Of a stretch of DNA of 64,000 nucleotides, positions 43,546-51,005 are shown in pieces (positions within the stretch are counted from its first letter, which is position 1; the number at the start of each line of letters is the position of its first letter). Under the pieces are notes generated by a model, which was not told the origin of the DNA, did no database searches, and saw nothing but the letters and a program-made list of their open reading frames with translations. Source of the stretch: Gammaproteobacteria bacterium (lineage in GTDB: Bacteria > Pseudomonadota > Gammaproteobacteria > UBA4575). The stretch is taken from contig CP046178.1 of assembly GCA_014075255.1 (NCBI GenBank), positions 444,001-508,000 of the forward strand, read 5' to 3'. The translations under genes and the position numbers were made by a program.

Positions 43546-43573
43546 ATATCAGCTTTCGACCCTAAGCAGACAT
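43546..43573 (+). repeat. right-half repeat (copy 5), degenerate
   Basis: ATATCAGCTTTCGACCCTAAG followed by CAGACAT aligns with the right hairpin with several changes in both arms. It lies six bases after the stop of array gene 4. Confidence 0.7.
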
Positions 43574-43602
43574 TAAATCAATTTTAATTAGTACATTACG
43601 TA

Positions 43603-43884
43603 ATGGATTTTTCCTTAAACGAAGCACATTTTATTGCACTATTATTAATTGGAGCTGTATTTATAGGTATTGGACAATTAATTTTATTTTTTGGACTTGC
43701 AGATGGGGTAACTCGTCATGATTACATCAATCAGGCCAAAGGAAGTAGCCGGAAAAATCCAGAAAAATATTTTAATGATACGTATTTAATATATGCAAAA
43801 ATTTTCAAGGCAATTGGGGCTACATTTTGTTTTATAAGTGCTTGTTTAATATTTTTGATTTTATATCGATTATATTTTGCCTGA
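43603..43884 (+). CDS. array gene 5: membrane protein, 93 aa
   Basis: Two membrane helices (FIALLLIGAVFIGIGQLILFFG and ATFCFISACLIFLILYRLYF) flank a polar loop of about 35 residues. The family is not recognised. Its TGA stop overlaps the first base of repeat copy 6. Confidence 0.7.
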   Translation: MDFSLNEAHFIALLLIGAVFIGIGQLILFFGLADGVTRHDYINQAKGSSRKNPEKYFNDTYLIYAKIFKAIGATFCFISACLIFLILYRLYFA

Positions 43885-43994
43885 TGTCCGCTATTGGCCG
43901 AAAGCAGACATAATTCATAATGAATAAGGGGAATCTTGGTTGGAAACTCTAAAAAACAATTCTAAAATGACTGCTTACGACCCAAAGCGGACAT
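43884..43994 (+). repeat. 111-bp two-hairpin repeat, copy 6 (full)
   Basis: The left hairpin (ATGTCCGC to GCAGACAT), the centre with GGTTGGAAACTCT and the right hairpin (ATGACTGC to GCGGACAT) are all present, with the same 111-bp length as copies 1, 2 and 7. Confidence 0.9.
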
Positions 43995-44007
43995 AAATAA
44001 TAACTGT

Positions 44008-44529
44008 ATGAATAATTCCAATGAGCCACCTCCAGTAATTCATTCAGCACGAATGCTTAGTTACGCTGTGAATGATGACTCAGTAAACTACACAGACCGT
44101 ATTGAACTTCATGTAGGAGTTGATAGTAAGTTTAAACGTGTTGAAGAAGTCCCTTTGCTTGCAATATGCAGGAACTATGTAAAACCACAAGACATCTTAC
44201 TTTTCTTCTGTAACTCAGAATGGGAACCGCAAGGAACCATTGCATTTGATAGCGTTGATGAGGCTAAACAAAAGGCTGAACGCGGTTATGAAGGAATTTC
44301 ACATAATTGGATTGACTCACCTCACTCAGACAATCAAGTTAATGATTTCTTGCGTGAGGAGTATGAAGTTGACCCAAATACAGAATGGTGGAAAACAGAG
44401 TGTTTTTTCTGTGGCATAGATAATGATTCTGAAACGGGAACAGTCATGTTACTTGGGAAGAACGGTTATCTATGTGGAGACTGCGTGAAATCATGCTATG
44501 AAGTAGTATCTGAAATTGAAAGTTCTTAA
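44008..44529 (+). CDS. array gene 6: protein with C-terminal four-cysteine zinc motif, 173 aa
   Basis: The last 45 residues contain CFFCG, a 20-residue spacer and LCGDCVKSC, a CxxC..CxxC zinc-binding arrangement like the ClpX N-terminal C4 zinc finger. The N-terminal 125 residues are soluble and unassigned. It starts 14 bases after copy 6. The zinc motif is visible; the role, perhaps a protein-binding adaptor, is inference. Confidence 0.75.
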   Translation: MNNSNEPPPVIHSARMLSYAVNDDSVNYTDRIELHVGVDSKFKRVEEVPLLAICRNYVKPQDILLFFCNSEWEPQGTIAFDSVDEAKQKAERGYEGISHNWIDSPHSDNQVNDFLREEYEVDPNTEWWKTECFFCGIDNDSETGTVMLLGKNGYLCGDCVKSCYEVVSEIESS

Positions 44530-44567
44530 CTATATGCGTGATAAATATCTCAATGAAAATTAATAGA

Positions 44568-44678
44568 ATGTCCGCTAATGGCCGAAAGCAGACATAATTA
44601 GATTGAATTAAGGGGAAACAAGGTTGGTAACTTCAAAACAAACGTTCACAATGTCTGCTAACGACCCAAAGCGGACAT
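44568..44678 (+). repeat. 111-bp two-hairpin repeat, copy 7 (full)
   Basis: ATGTCCGCTAATGGCCG starts the left hairpin. The centre GGTTGGTAACTTCAAAACAA and the right hairpin ATGTCTGC..GCGGACAT complete it. It begins 38 bases after the stop of array gene 6. Confidence 0.9.
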
Positions 44679-44696
44679 TTAGTTGAATACTAAAAC

Positions 44697-44894
44697 ATGA
44701 AAAAATTCTTTAGAGCATTAGTAATTATCTTCGGGTTAGTAGCAATAATGGCAGGTTTTTACATGTGGCAACAAAATGGATTTAGCTTTCCAATTGGCCG
44801 CTATGACAATACTAACAATGCCTTAGGAGCACCAATATATTTATTTATATTAGGGCTAGCATTAATAGCTTACGGAATACTATTCAATGATTAA
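44697..44894 (+). CDS. array gene 7: small membrane protein, 65 aa
   Basis: An N-terminal helix (ALVIIFGLVAIMAGFYMW) and a C-terminal one (IYLFILGLALIAYGILF) are separated by a polar glycine/asparagine loop. It starts 18 bases after copy 7. The family is not recognised. Confidence 0.68.
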   Translation: MKKFFRALVIIFGLVAIMAGFYMWQQNGFSFPIGRYDNTNNALGAPIYLFILGLALIAYGILFND

Positions 44895-44939
44895 AAGAAA
44901 GTTATATATGGCATTAGAATCAATACTGAAAAATTAGAT

Positions 44940-44967
44940 ATGACCGCTTATGGCCGAAAGCAGACAT
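44940..44967 (+). repeat. left-half repeat (copy 8)
   Basis: ATGACCGCTTATGGCCG then AAAGCAGACAT matches the left hairpin only. Unrelated AT-rich sequence follows, with a small GTGAC..GTCAC hairpin at 45076-45092 before array gene 8. Confidence 0.8.
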
Positions 44968-45119
44968 AATTTATTGCTTCTCACTATTATCAATTATACG
45001 CAATTAAAAATAACTAAGCGGCTGAAATACTATGCCCTAACGGTAGAGCGCACTCTGGAATGCTTAATGTTTTAGCGTGACAATGTTGGTCACTCAAAAG
45101 GAATAGGGGTACTGACATT

Positions 45120-45443
45120 ATGAAATACCTTTCAACTATCTTATTTATTACATTATTATTTTTCTGTTTCAATTCATTTGCTAGTGAAGAACACGTTTGT
45201 ACTAACGGTGATGCTATGAGAGTTATTAGTGTTGCATATCAGGATGGCCAAAACCAAATGCCTTGTGAAGTAAATTATGACAAGGGAGAAGGTGTGCAAA
45301 CATTATGGAGTGCGAAATCTGAGATTGGCTACTGTGAAAGTAAGGCGCGCGAGTTCATTGAAAAGCATGAGTCGTGGGGCTGGTCCTGTGAAAACAACCA
45401 ACAGGCAGTCAATATTGATGATTTAGTCACTGAATTATTTTAG
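45120..45443 (+). CDS. array gene 8: exported cysteine-containing protein, 107 aa
   Basis: A signal peptide (YLSTILFITLLFFCFNSFAS) is followed by a short mature protein with four cysteines (HVCTNG, QMPCEV, GYCES, WSCEN), likely in disulfides. The family is not recognised. Its upstream 150 bases differ from the other array genes. The left hairpin of the repeat lies at 45530, after its stop and a terminator. Confidence 0.75.
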   Translation: MKYLSTILFITLLFFCFNSFASEEHVCTNGDAMRVISVAYQDGQNQMPCEVNYDKGEGVQTLWSAKSEIGYCESKAREFIEKHESWGWSCENNQQAVNIDDLVTELF

Positions 45444-45466
45444 ATAATTCCATCTATCTATTTACA

Positions 45467-45496
45467 ATAAAAAAGCCTCGCCATAAAGGCGGGGCT
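45467..45496 (-). terminator. terminator for prc (minus strand)
   Basis: AGCCTCGCC and GGCGGGGCT form a 9-bp stem with an ATAAA loop. The A-rich run on its left reads as a T-run on the minus strand, about 80 bases past the prc stop. It may also end the + strand array transcript, though no T-run lies on that side. Confidence 0.75.
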
Positions 45497-45529
45497 CTAT
45501 ATAAAGTATACATAAAAGTTTGTTTGTTA

Positions 45530-45557
45530 ATTTCCGCTATTGGCCGAAAGCGGACAT
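45530..45557 (+). repeat. left-half repeat (copy 9), last of the array
   Basis: ATTTCCGCTATTGGCCG followed by AAAGCGGACAT matches the left hairpin with one change in the left arm. It lies between the prc stop and its terminator, so it is transcribed as part of the prc 3' end. Confidence 0.85.
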
Positions 45558-45573
45558 TACTTAAAATTAAGCT

Positions 45574-47694
45574 CTAGTGATTCCGGTAAACGAAAGAGCT
45601 CGAGTTCTTAGCTTTTAGAAGCTTAGTAAGATCAGTAGCGATGTGTGCGGTTTCGTCTAATAACACATCAATAAATTCTTCATCATCATCTAATTTGTTT
45701 AGGTTTTCTTCCATATCTTTTAACATTTCTTGGTATTCACTACGCGTTGTTTCTACTCGCTTATATTCCTCTTTTCTTGATGATTCCAGCAAAGAAACTG
45801 CTTTTTGATTTCTTACATCATAATCCAGCTGAAATATTTCAAGTAAGGAGTTAAATTTATCATTCATTTTTACTCTACTGCTATGCATTTCAGAAGTTTG
45901 ATTGATGATTTGAGCATCAATGTCTCCAATATGATGTTTAACCGGGGCAATTGAACTTGCCGGTAGAGCATTTTTTAATGCGCGTTCACCGTATTCTTCG
46001 CCTTTCAATATAGTTTTAAAATCGATATCTGGAATTACGCCTTGATGTTGTGTGCTACCTCCGTCAACGCGGAAATACTGAGCAATTGTGGCTTTTAATT
46101 GTCCAAGTTTTGCGTCATCTTTTGAGCTAAAATTATTTAGGTCTACCAGTTGCTGTACCGTGCCTTTTCCAAAAGTGGTTTCACCTACTACAATGCCTCG
46201 ATGGTAATCCTGGATTGCACTTGCAACAATTTCAGATGCTGACGCACTAAAGCGATCCACCAATACGACTAATGGTCCATGATAAGAAATGTTAGAATCT
46301 CGATCGCGGTGGACTTCTATATGCCCACTTGAGTCTTGCACTTGTACGATAGGGCCTTCGTCAATAAATAATCCCATTAACTGAGTAGCTTCAGTAAGAG
46401 AACCGCCACCATTACTGCGTAAATCTAGAACTAAGGCATCAATCTTTTCTGACTTTAAATCAGCAAGAAGTTTATCTACATCACGCGTTGTGCTTCGGTA
46501 ATCTTTTTCGCCTCGTTGATAGGCAGCAAAATCTATATAAAACGTAGGTACATCGATAACACCAATTTTATAGTTCTGAAGATTATCTTCAATTTTAATG
46601 ACTTCACTTTTGGCAGCTTGTTCTTCTAGTTTAATTTTATCGCGTGTAATTTTAATTTCTGTTATCTTTGCTGCCTGGCCTTCGTCGCCAGGTAAGATTT
46701 GTAGTTTTACATCGGTACCTTTAGAGCCGCGAATAAGTTGAACTACTTCTTCTAAACGCCAGCCAACAACATCCTTAAATTCTTTATCATTTTGTTGTGC
46801 AATGCCTACGATCCTGTCTGAACCGTGTAAAAGATCACTTAAATCAGCAGGTCCACCAGGGATGACCTTTTCTACCACAGTATATTCACCATCGGTACGA
46901 AGCAGGGCGCCAATGCCTTCGAGTGAAAGGCTCATTCTGATTTCAAAATTCTCGGAAGTTCTTGGTGATAAATAATTAGTGTGTGGTTCCAAAGTACTAG
47001 CAAATGCATTGATAAAAAGCTGATATACATCTTCTGCATCAATTTGCTCGCTGCGTTTTGCGATACCTTTGTATCGTTTCTCCAAAGTTTCTTTGATTTC
47101 AGATGGTTTTTTATCTGCAAGTCTTAAAGTAAGCACATCGTTTTTAACGCGTTTGCGCCAAATTTCATTCAATTCATGATTGCCGGTTGCCCAAGATAAT
47201 TCTGAACGATCTATAATGAGTTCTTCGTCAACCTTGAAATCATATTTGGTTTTTAATTGGTCTAAGGCAAATAACACACGCTCTTCTACGCGAGCTTGGT
47301 AGAGCCGAAACATTTGAAAAGGTGGGCTTAGTTCTGTTTTAGATATCGCATCGTCAAGCTTAAAGCGAAATATTTGAAAGCTATCGATATCTTTCTGATA
47401 GAAATAACTGCGGTTAGGGTCTAGTGCTTCAATGTAAGCGCCTAGGATTTCATCTGATAACGAGTTGTCTATCGTGAATTTTTTATAGTGGTACTTATCA
47501 AGGAAATGGGTAATTAGCTTGGTAGCACGATCGTGTTGTTTTTCAGGTGCTAAAATTTCACTAGTAGTGCTATATGAAAAACTTGCTGCGAATAGTGTGA
47601 TTGCAGTAGCAAGTAATAGGGTTAAATTTTTAGTTAATTTTCTCAAGGTGGTTTTCTTATTGTATGAATGTATGTAGATAGGGAGTGTTCTCAA
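45574..47694 (-). CDS. prc: carboxy-terminal processing protease Prc/Tsp
   Basis: At 706 aa it has full Prc length. An N-terminal helix (LTLLLATAITLFAASFSYS) exports it. The PDZ domain holds LSLEGIGALLR and VIPGGPADLSDLLHGSDRI. The S41 serine protease domain has DLRSNGGGSL, the nucleophile in SASASEIVASAI and the lysine in GETTFGKGTVQ. It degrades or trims periplasmic proteins, classically FtsI (penicillin-binding protein 3). Its 3' end holds copy 9 of the repeat. Confidence 0.94.
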   Translation of the reverse strand: MRTLPIYIHSYNKKTTLRKLTKNLTLLLATAITLFAASFSYSTTSEILAPEKQHDRATKLITHFLDKYHYKKFTIDNSLSDEILGAYIEALDPNRSYFYQKDIDSFQIFRFKLDDAISKTELSPPFQMFRLYQARVEERVLFALDQLKTKYDFKVDEELIIDRSELSWATGNHELNEIWRKRVKNDVLTLRLADKKPSEIKETLEKRYKGIAKRSEQIDAEDVYQLFINAFASTLEPHTNYLSPRTSENFEIRMSLSLEGIGALLRTDGEYTVVEKVIPGGPADLSDLLHGSDRIVGIAQQNDKEFKDVVGWRLEEVVQLIRGSKGTDVKLQILPGDEGQAAKITEIKITRDKIKLEEQAAKSEVIKIEDNLQNYKIGVIDVPTFYIDFAAYQRGEKDYRSTTRDVDKLLADLKSEKIDALVLDLRSNGGGSLTEATQLMGLFIDEGPIVQVQDSSGHIEVHRDRDSNISYHGPLVVLVDRFSASASEIVASAIQDYHRGIVVGETTFGKGTVQQLVDLNNFSSKDDAKLGQLKATIAQYFRVDGGSTQHQGVIPDIDFKTILKGEEYGERALKNALPASSIAPVKHHIGDIDAQIINQTSEMHSSRVKMNDKFNSLLEIFQLDYDVRNQKAVSLLESSRKEEYKRVETTRSEYQEMLKDMEENLNKLDDDEEFIDVLLDETAHIATDLTKLLKAKNSSSFVYRNH

Positions 47695-47966
47695 TATCTA
47701 TGGTTTTCGTAGTGTGGTTATATAAAGACTAAAATTTGTACGTAATTTAATCGAACAGCTTGGCCTTGTTATGCTTATTTCAGCTGTAATTTCCAGTATA
47801 TATTTGTAAGCAATTGATTGTAAGGACTATATTTAACTTGCTATGCTTTTACTGTTAAAGGAAGCATGAAGGGCTGACCCAAAGCGATAAACTGAGTAAA
47901 GTAATTGCTTGTGACAGCTAATACTGTTGCGAGCTATTAAGACCATAAAACTAAAAGAAAAATCCA

Positions 47967-49457
47967 TTGAACACTGATAATACGATTGTAATTGGTAAAA
48001 GCGATGAGGTGCAGCGCCTTTTTCTAAACCGAGCCAACCGACATGGGCTGATTGCAGGGGCTACCGGAACCGGTAAAACCGTGACTTTACAGATCCTCGC
48101 GGAGGGCTTTTCACAAGCTGGAGTGCCCGTATTTGCAGCCGACATCAAAGGTGATTTGAGCGGAATTAGTCAAGCAATTGAAGAGAAACCTAAGCTAGTT
48201 GAACGTGCGGCTAAGACTGGAGTAGAGGGCTACACACCGCGAGGTTTCCCGACTGTATTTTGGGATATTTTTGGTAAGCAAGGCCATCCGGTGCGCACCA
48301 CGATTTCTGAAATGGGCCCGTTATTGTTATCGAGGTTGCTTGATTTAAATGACACGCAGGAAGGCGTATTAAATATTGCCTTTAAATTAGCGGATGATGA
48401 AGGGTTATTACTCTTAGATTTCAAGGATTTGCGATCAATACTTAATCACGTTGGTGAGAACTCAGCAGCATTAACAGTGGATTATGGCAACGTTAGTAAA
48501 CAATCGATTGGTGCAATTCAGCGACGCTTATTAGTGCTGGAGCAGCAAGGCGCTGAGAACTTTTTTGGTGAACCGGCTCTTGAGCTGAAAGATTTGATGC
48601 GCAGCACAGAAGACGGTAAAGGGTATATCAATTTATTTGCTGCCGATGAATTGATGCAAAACCCAAGGTTGTACTCAACTTTTTTGTTATGGCTACTTTC
48701 AGAGCTATTTGAAGAATTGCCAGAAGTAGGTGACCCGGATAAGCCCAAAATGGTGTTTTTCTTTGATGAAGCCCATTTGCTTTTCAACGATGCACCTAAA
48801 GCTTTGACTCAAAAAGTAGAACAGGTAGTTCGTTTAATACGCTCGAAAGGTATCGGTGTTTACTTCGTTACACAGAATCCTATCGATGTGCCAGATGAGG
48901 TATTGGGGCAGCTGGGTAATCGAATTCAACATGCCTTGCGTGCCTATACACCGAGAGATAAGAAGGCCGTTAAAGCAGCGGCTACCACCTTCAGAGAGAA
49001 TCCAGATCTTGATACTGAAACTGTGATTACAGAGTTAGGGGTGGGTGAAGCGCTAGTGTCAGTTTTAGATCCAGATGGTGTGCCCACCATTGTGCAACAA
49101 ACGAAAGTGCGCCCCCCAGAGTCTCGGATGGGTCCTGCGACCACGGTTGAACGTAAAGAGGTGTTTGACCAGAGTCCAATCAAAGATGTCTATGACACTA
49201 AAGTTGATCGCGAAAGTGCTTCAGAAAAGTTAAAGGCACGTACTGAAAAAGCCACTAAAGAAGCAGAAAAGCAAGCGAATGAAGAGAGGGAATATAAAGC
49301 AAATAAACCTAAAACAACAAAGACATCACGCAAAAGACGCAGCACTAGAGAGACCACCACTCAAACTGTTGTTAAGAGTGCAACAAAAGTAGTTACTTCT
49401 CGTTTAGGTCAATCTATTATTCGTGGAATTATGGGTTCTATATTTAAAGGCAGGTAG
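47967..49457 (+). CDS. HerA-like (DUF853) ATPase
   Basis: A 496-aa protein starting at TTG. The Walker A is IAGATGTGKTVT near residue 33 and the Walker B is MVFFFDEAHLLF. The DUF853 family (YjgR in E. coli) is distinct from the NurA-linked archaeal HerA. The C-terminus is basic and low-complexity (TTKTSRKRRSTRETTTQT) before a short hydrophobic end. The function is unknown. The next gene lies eight bases away. Confidence 0.9.
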   Translation: MNTDNTIVIGKSDEVQRLFLNRANRHGLIAGATGTGKTVTLQILAEGFSQAGVPVFAADIKGDLSGISQAIEEKPKLVERAAKTGVEGYTPRGFPTVFWDIFGKQGHPVRTTISEMGPLLLSRLLDLNDTQEGVLNIAFKLADDEGLLLLDFKDLRSILNHVGENSAALTVDYGNVSKQSIGAIQRRLLVLEQQGAENFFGEPALELKDLMRSTEDGKGYINLFAADELMQNPRLYSTFLLWLLSELFEELPEVGDPDKPKMVFFFDEAHLLFNDAPKALTQKVEQVVRLIRSKGIGVYFVTQNPIDVPDEVLGQLGNRIQHALRAYTPRDKKAVKAAATTFRENPDLDTETVITELGVGEALVSVLDPDGVPTIVQQTKVRPPESRMGPATTVERKEVFDQSPIKDVYDTKVDRESASEKLKARTEKATKEAEKQANEEREYKANKPKTTKTSRKRRSTRETTTQTVVKSATKVVTSRLGQSIIRGIMGSIFKGR

Positions 49458-49465
49458 GTTCGAAA

Positions 49466-49837
49466 ATGGCTGAAAATTTACTTAAAAAATGGGAAACGTG
49501 TTTAAACAATGGTGATCTTAATGGCATTGTAGAGTTGTATGCAGACAATGCAGTCTTATGGGGAACCTTTTCAGATATTATTCGAGATAACCCAGAATTA
49601 ATTCGTGAATATTTTGAGGCTCTTTTTTTGAGAGAAAATCTTAATGTAAAATTTGGATCATCAAACTTAAGAAGTTTTGGCGAGGCTGCTATTTATTCTG
49701 GAGATTATGAGTTTTCTTATCAAGGAGACGAGAAAGTAAGCTGTCCTGCGCGATTCTCATTTGTTTTTTATAAAGATGAAAGTGGGCAATATAGAATTAT
49801 AGATCATCATTCATCGCTAGTGCCCGGAGCCTGTTAA
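49466..49837 (+). CDS. SnoaL/DUF4440-type NTF2-like protein
   Basis: A 123-aa single-domain protein of the SgcJ/EcaC group: LLKKWETCLNNGDLNGIVELYADNAVLWGTFSD at the start and FSFVFYKDESGQYRIIDHHSS at the end. The NTF2-like fold binds small molecules or peptides, with no fixed function. It follows the HerA-like gene closely, and its last 21 bases overlap the convergent aminotransferase gene. Confidence 0.85.
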   Translation: MAENLLKKWETCLNNGDLNGIVELYADNAVLWGTFSDIIRDNPELIREYFEALFLRENLNVKFGSSNLRSFGEAAIYSGDYEFSYQGDEKVSCPARFSFVFYKDESGQYRIIDHHSSLVPGAC

Positions 49838-50989
49838 GACAGTTAAGCCGTTAATTATTCTTTGAAGGCCTTTATTAATGTCTGAGTCAGATAAAGCGCC
49901 ATAAGACAAGCGTAAATAACAGCCTGATTCAATTCCAAATGCCGATCCAGGTATAGTAGCAACACCATGTTTTTTAATTAGTGTTTGTGCAAGCTGCATA
50001 TCATCAAGATGAGTATCGATGTTAAGTAGTGTATAAAAGGCACCTTCTGAAGTAGGAGTCTTTTTTAAGCATGATAAGTTGGTAAGCTCGTTTAAAACTA
50101 TTTTTCGTTTCGCAGACATTGCATTTCTTTTGTCGTATAAAAATTTTTCATTAGAACTTAATGCTCCCACTGCTGCATGTTGTGAAATCACGGGTGGTGA
50201 TATAAGGATGGTGTCTTGAATTTTCTTTACAGCAGTTAATAAATGTTCTGGTATAACCATATAGCCTATGCGCCAACCCGCAAACCCATAACCTTTAGAG
50301 AATGAAAATAACGAGATGGTATGTTGATGCGTGTTCTGATGTGAAGCACTGGAAAAATGTTGGTGTTGTTCATAGTAGAAATCTTCATAAGCTTCATCGC
50401 TAATGTGATAAACATTATGTTCTTTGCACAGTTGATTAACTTCAAGCAGTTCTTGCTTCGTGTAAACCGCACCGCTAGGATTATTTGGACTGATAGTAAC
50501 GATGGCTTTTGTTTTATCAGTGATCGCTGATTTTATTTTTTCTACGTTTAAATGAAAATCTTCATTACAAGAAACTAATACGGGTTTGCAACGCTCCATC
50601 ATCAAAGACATTTCATGATTGAAGTAATAGGGGAGAGGTAATATAACTTCATCTCCAGGATCGGTGATGGCCAGGATTGCAGTGTTGAATGCCATGTTAG
50701 ATCCAGCGGTCACGATTACAGCGCTACTTGAATCTATTTCAATATCATTAACAACTTTTAATTTGTTAATCAATGCTTGTTGTAGCTCAGGGATACCTTC
50801 TACAGGGCCATAACGATTAATCGATTCATTTGGCAAACATTTTTGTACATTGTTAAATGCTTCTACAGGTGGCCCATAAAAGGCAATGCCTTGACCAAAT
50901 GAGATTGTGCCTGGGTGGTTACGAGTTAATAGACCTATATAAGGAATAATAGGGCTTTGAACAGCATCCAGCCGTTTACTGTTTTTCAT
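49817..50989 (-). CDS. PLP-dependent aminotransferase, class I/II fold
   Basis: At 390 aa it shows TAGSNMAFNTA, ISPNNPSGAVYT, the cofactor-aspartate region ISDEAYEDFYY and the Schiff-base lysine in SFSKGYGFAGWRIGY. It is a fold-type I aminotransferase, close to aspartate/aromatic transaminases; the substrate is unclear. It lies 16 bases from the convergent-sided VWA gene on the same strand and may be co-transcribed with it. Confidence 0.9.
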   Translation of the reverse strand: MKNSKRLDAVQSPIIPYIGLLTRNHPGTISFGQGIAFYGPPVEAFNNVQKCLPNESINRYGPVEGIPELQQALINKLKVVNDIEIDSSSAVIVTAGSNMAFNTAILAITDPGDEVILPLPYYFNHEMSLMMERCKPVLVSCNEDFHLNVEKIKSAITDKTKAIVTISPNNPSGAVYTKQELLEVNQLCKEHNVYHISDEAYEDFYYEQHQHFSSASHQNTHQHTISLFSFSKGYGFAGWRIGYMVIPEHLLTAVKKIQDTILISPPVISQHAAVGALSSNEKFLYDKRNAMSAKRKIVLNELTNLSCLKKTPTSEGAFYTLLNIDTHLDDMQLAQTLIKKHGVATIPGSAFGIESGCYLRLSYGALSDSDINKGLQRIINGLTVLTGSGH

Positions 50990-51005
50990 ATTATTTGCGT
51001 GATAT

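Noticed and set aside
41911-45557. Ordinary integron attC array
   Set aside because: The organisation fits, but I could not find consistent GTTRRRY and RYYYAAC core sites in the copies, and no integrase is in the window. I kept it as an unnamed repeat-gene array.
47868-47890. GCTGACCCAAAGCG resembling the right hairpin of the 111-bp repeat
   Set aside because: Only a short core matches, the palindromic arms are absent and it lies beyond the array, so chance or a very old remnant cannot be separated.
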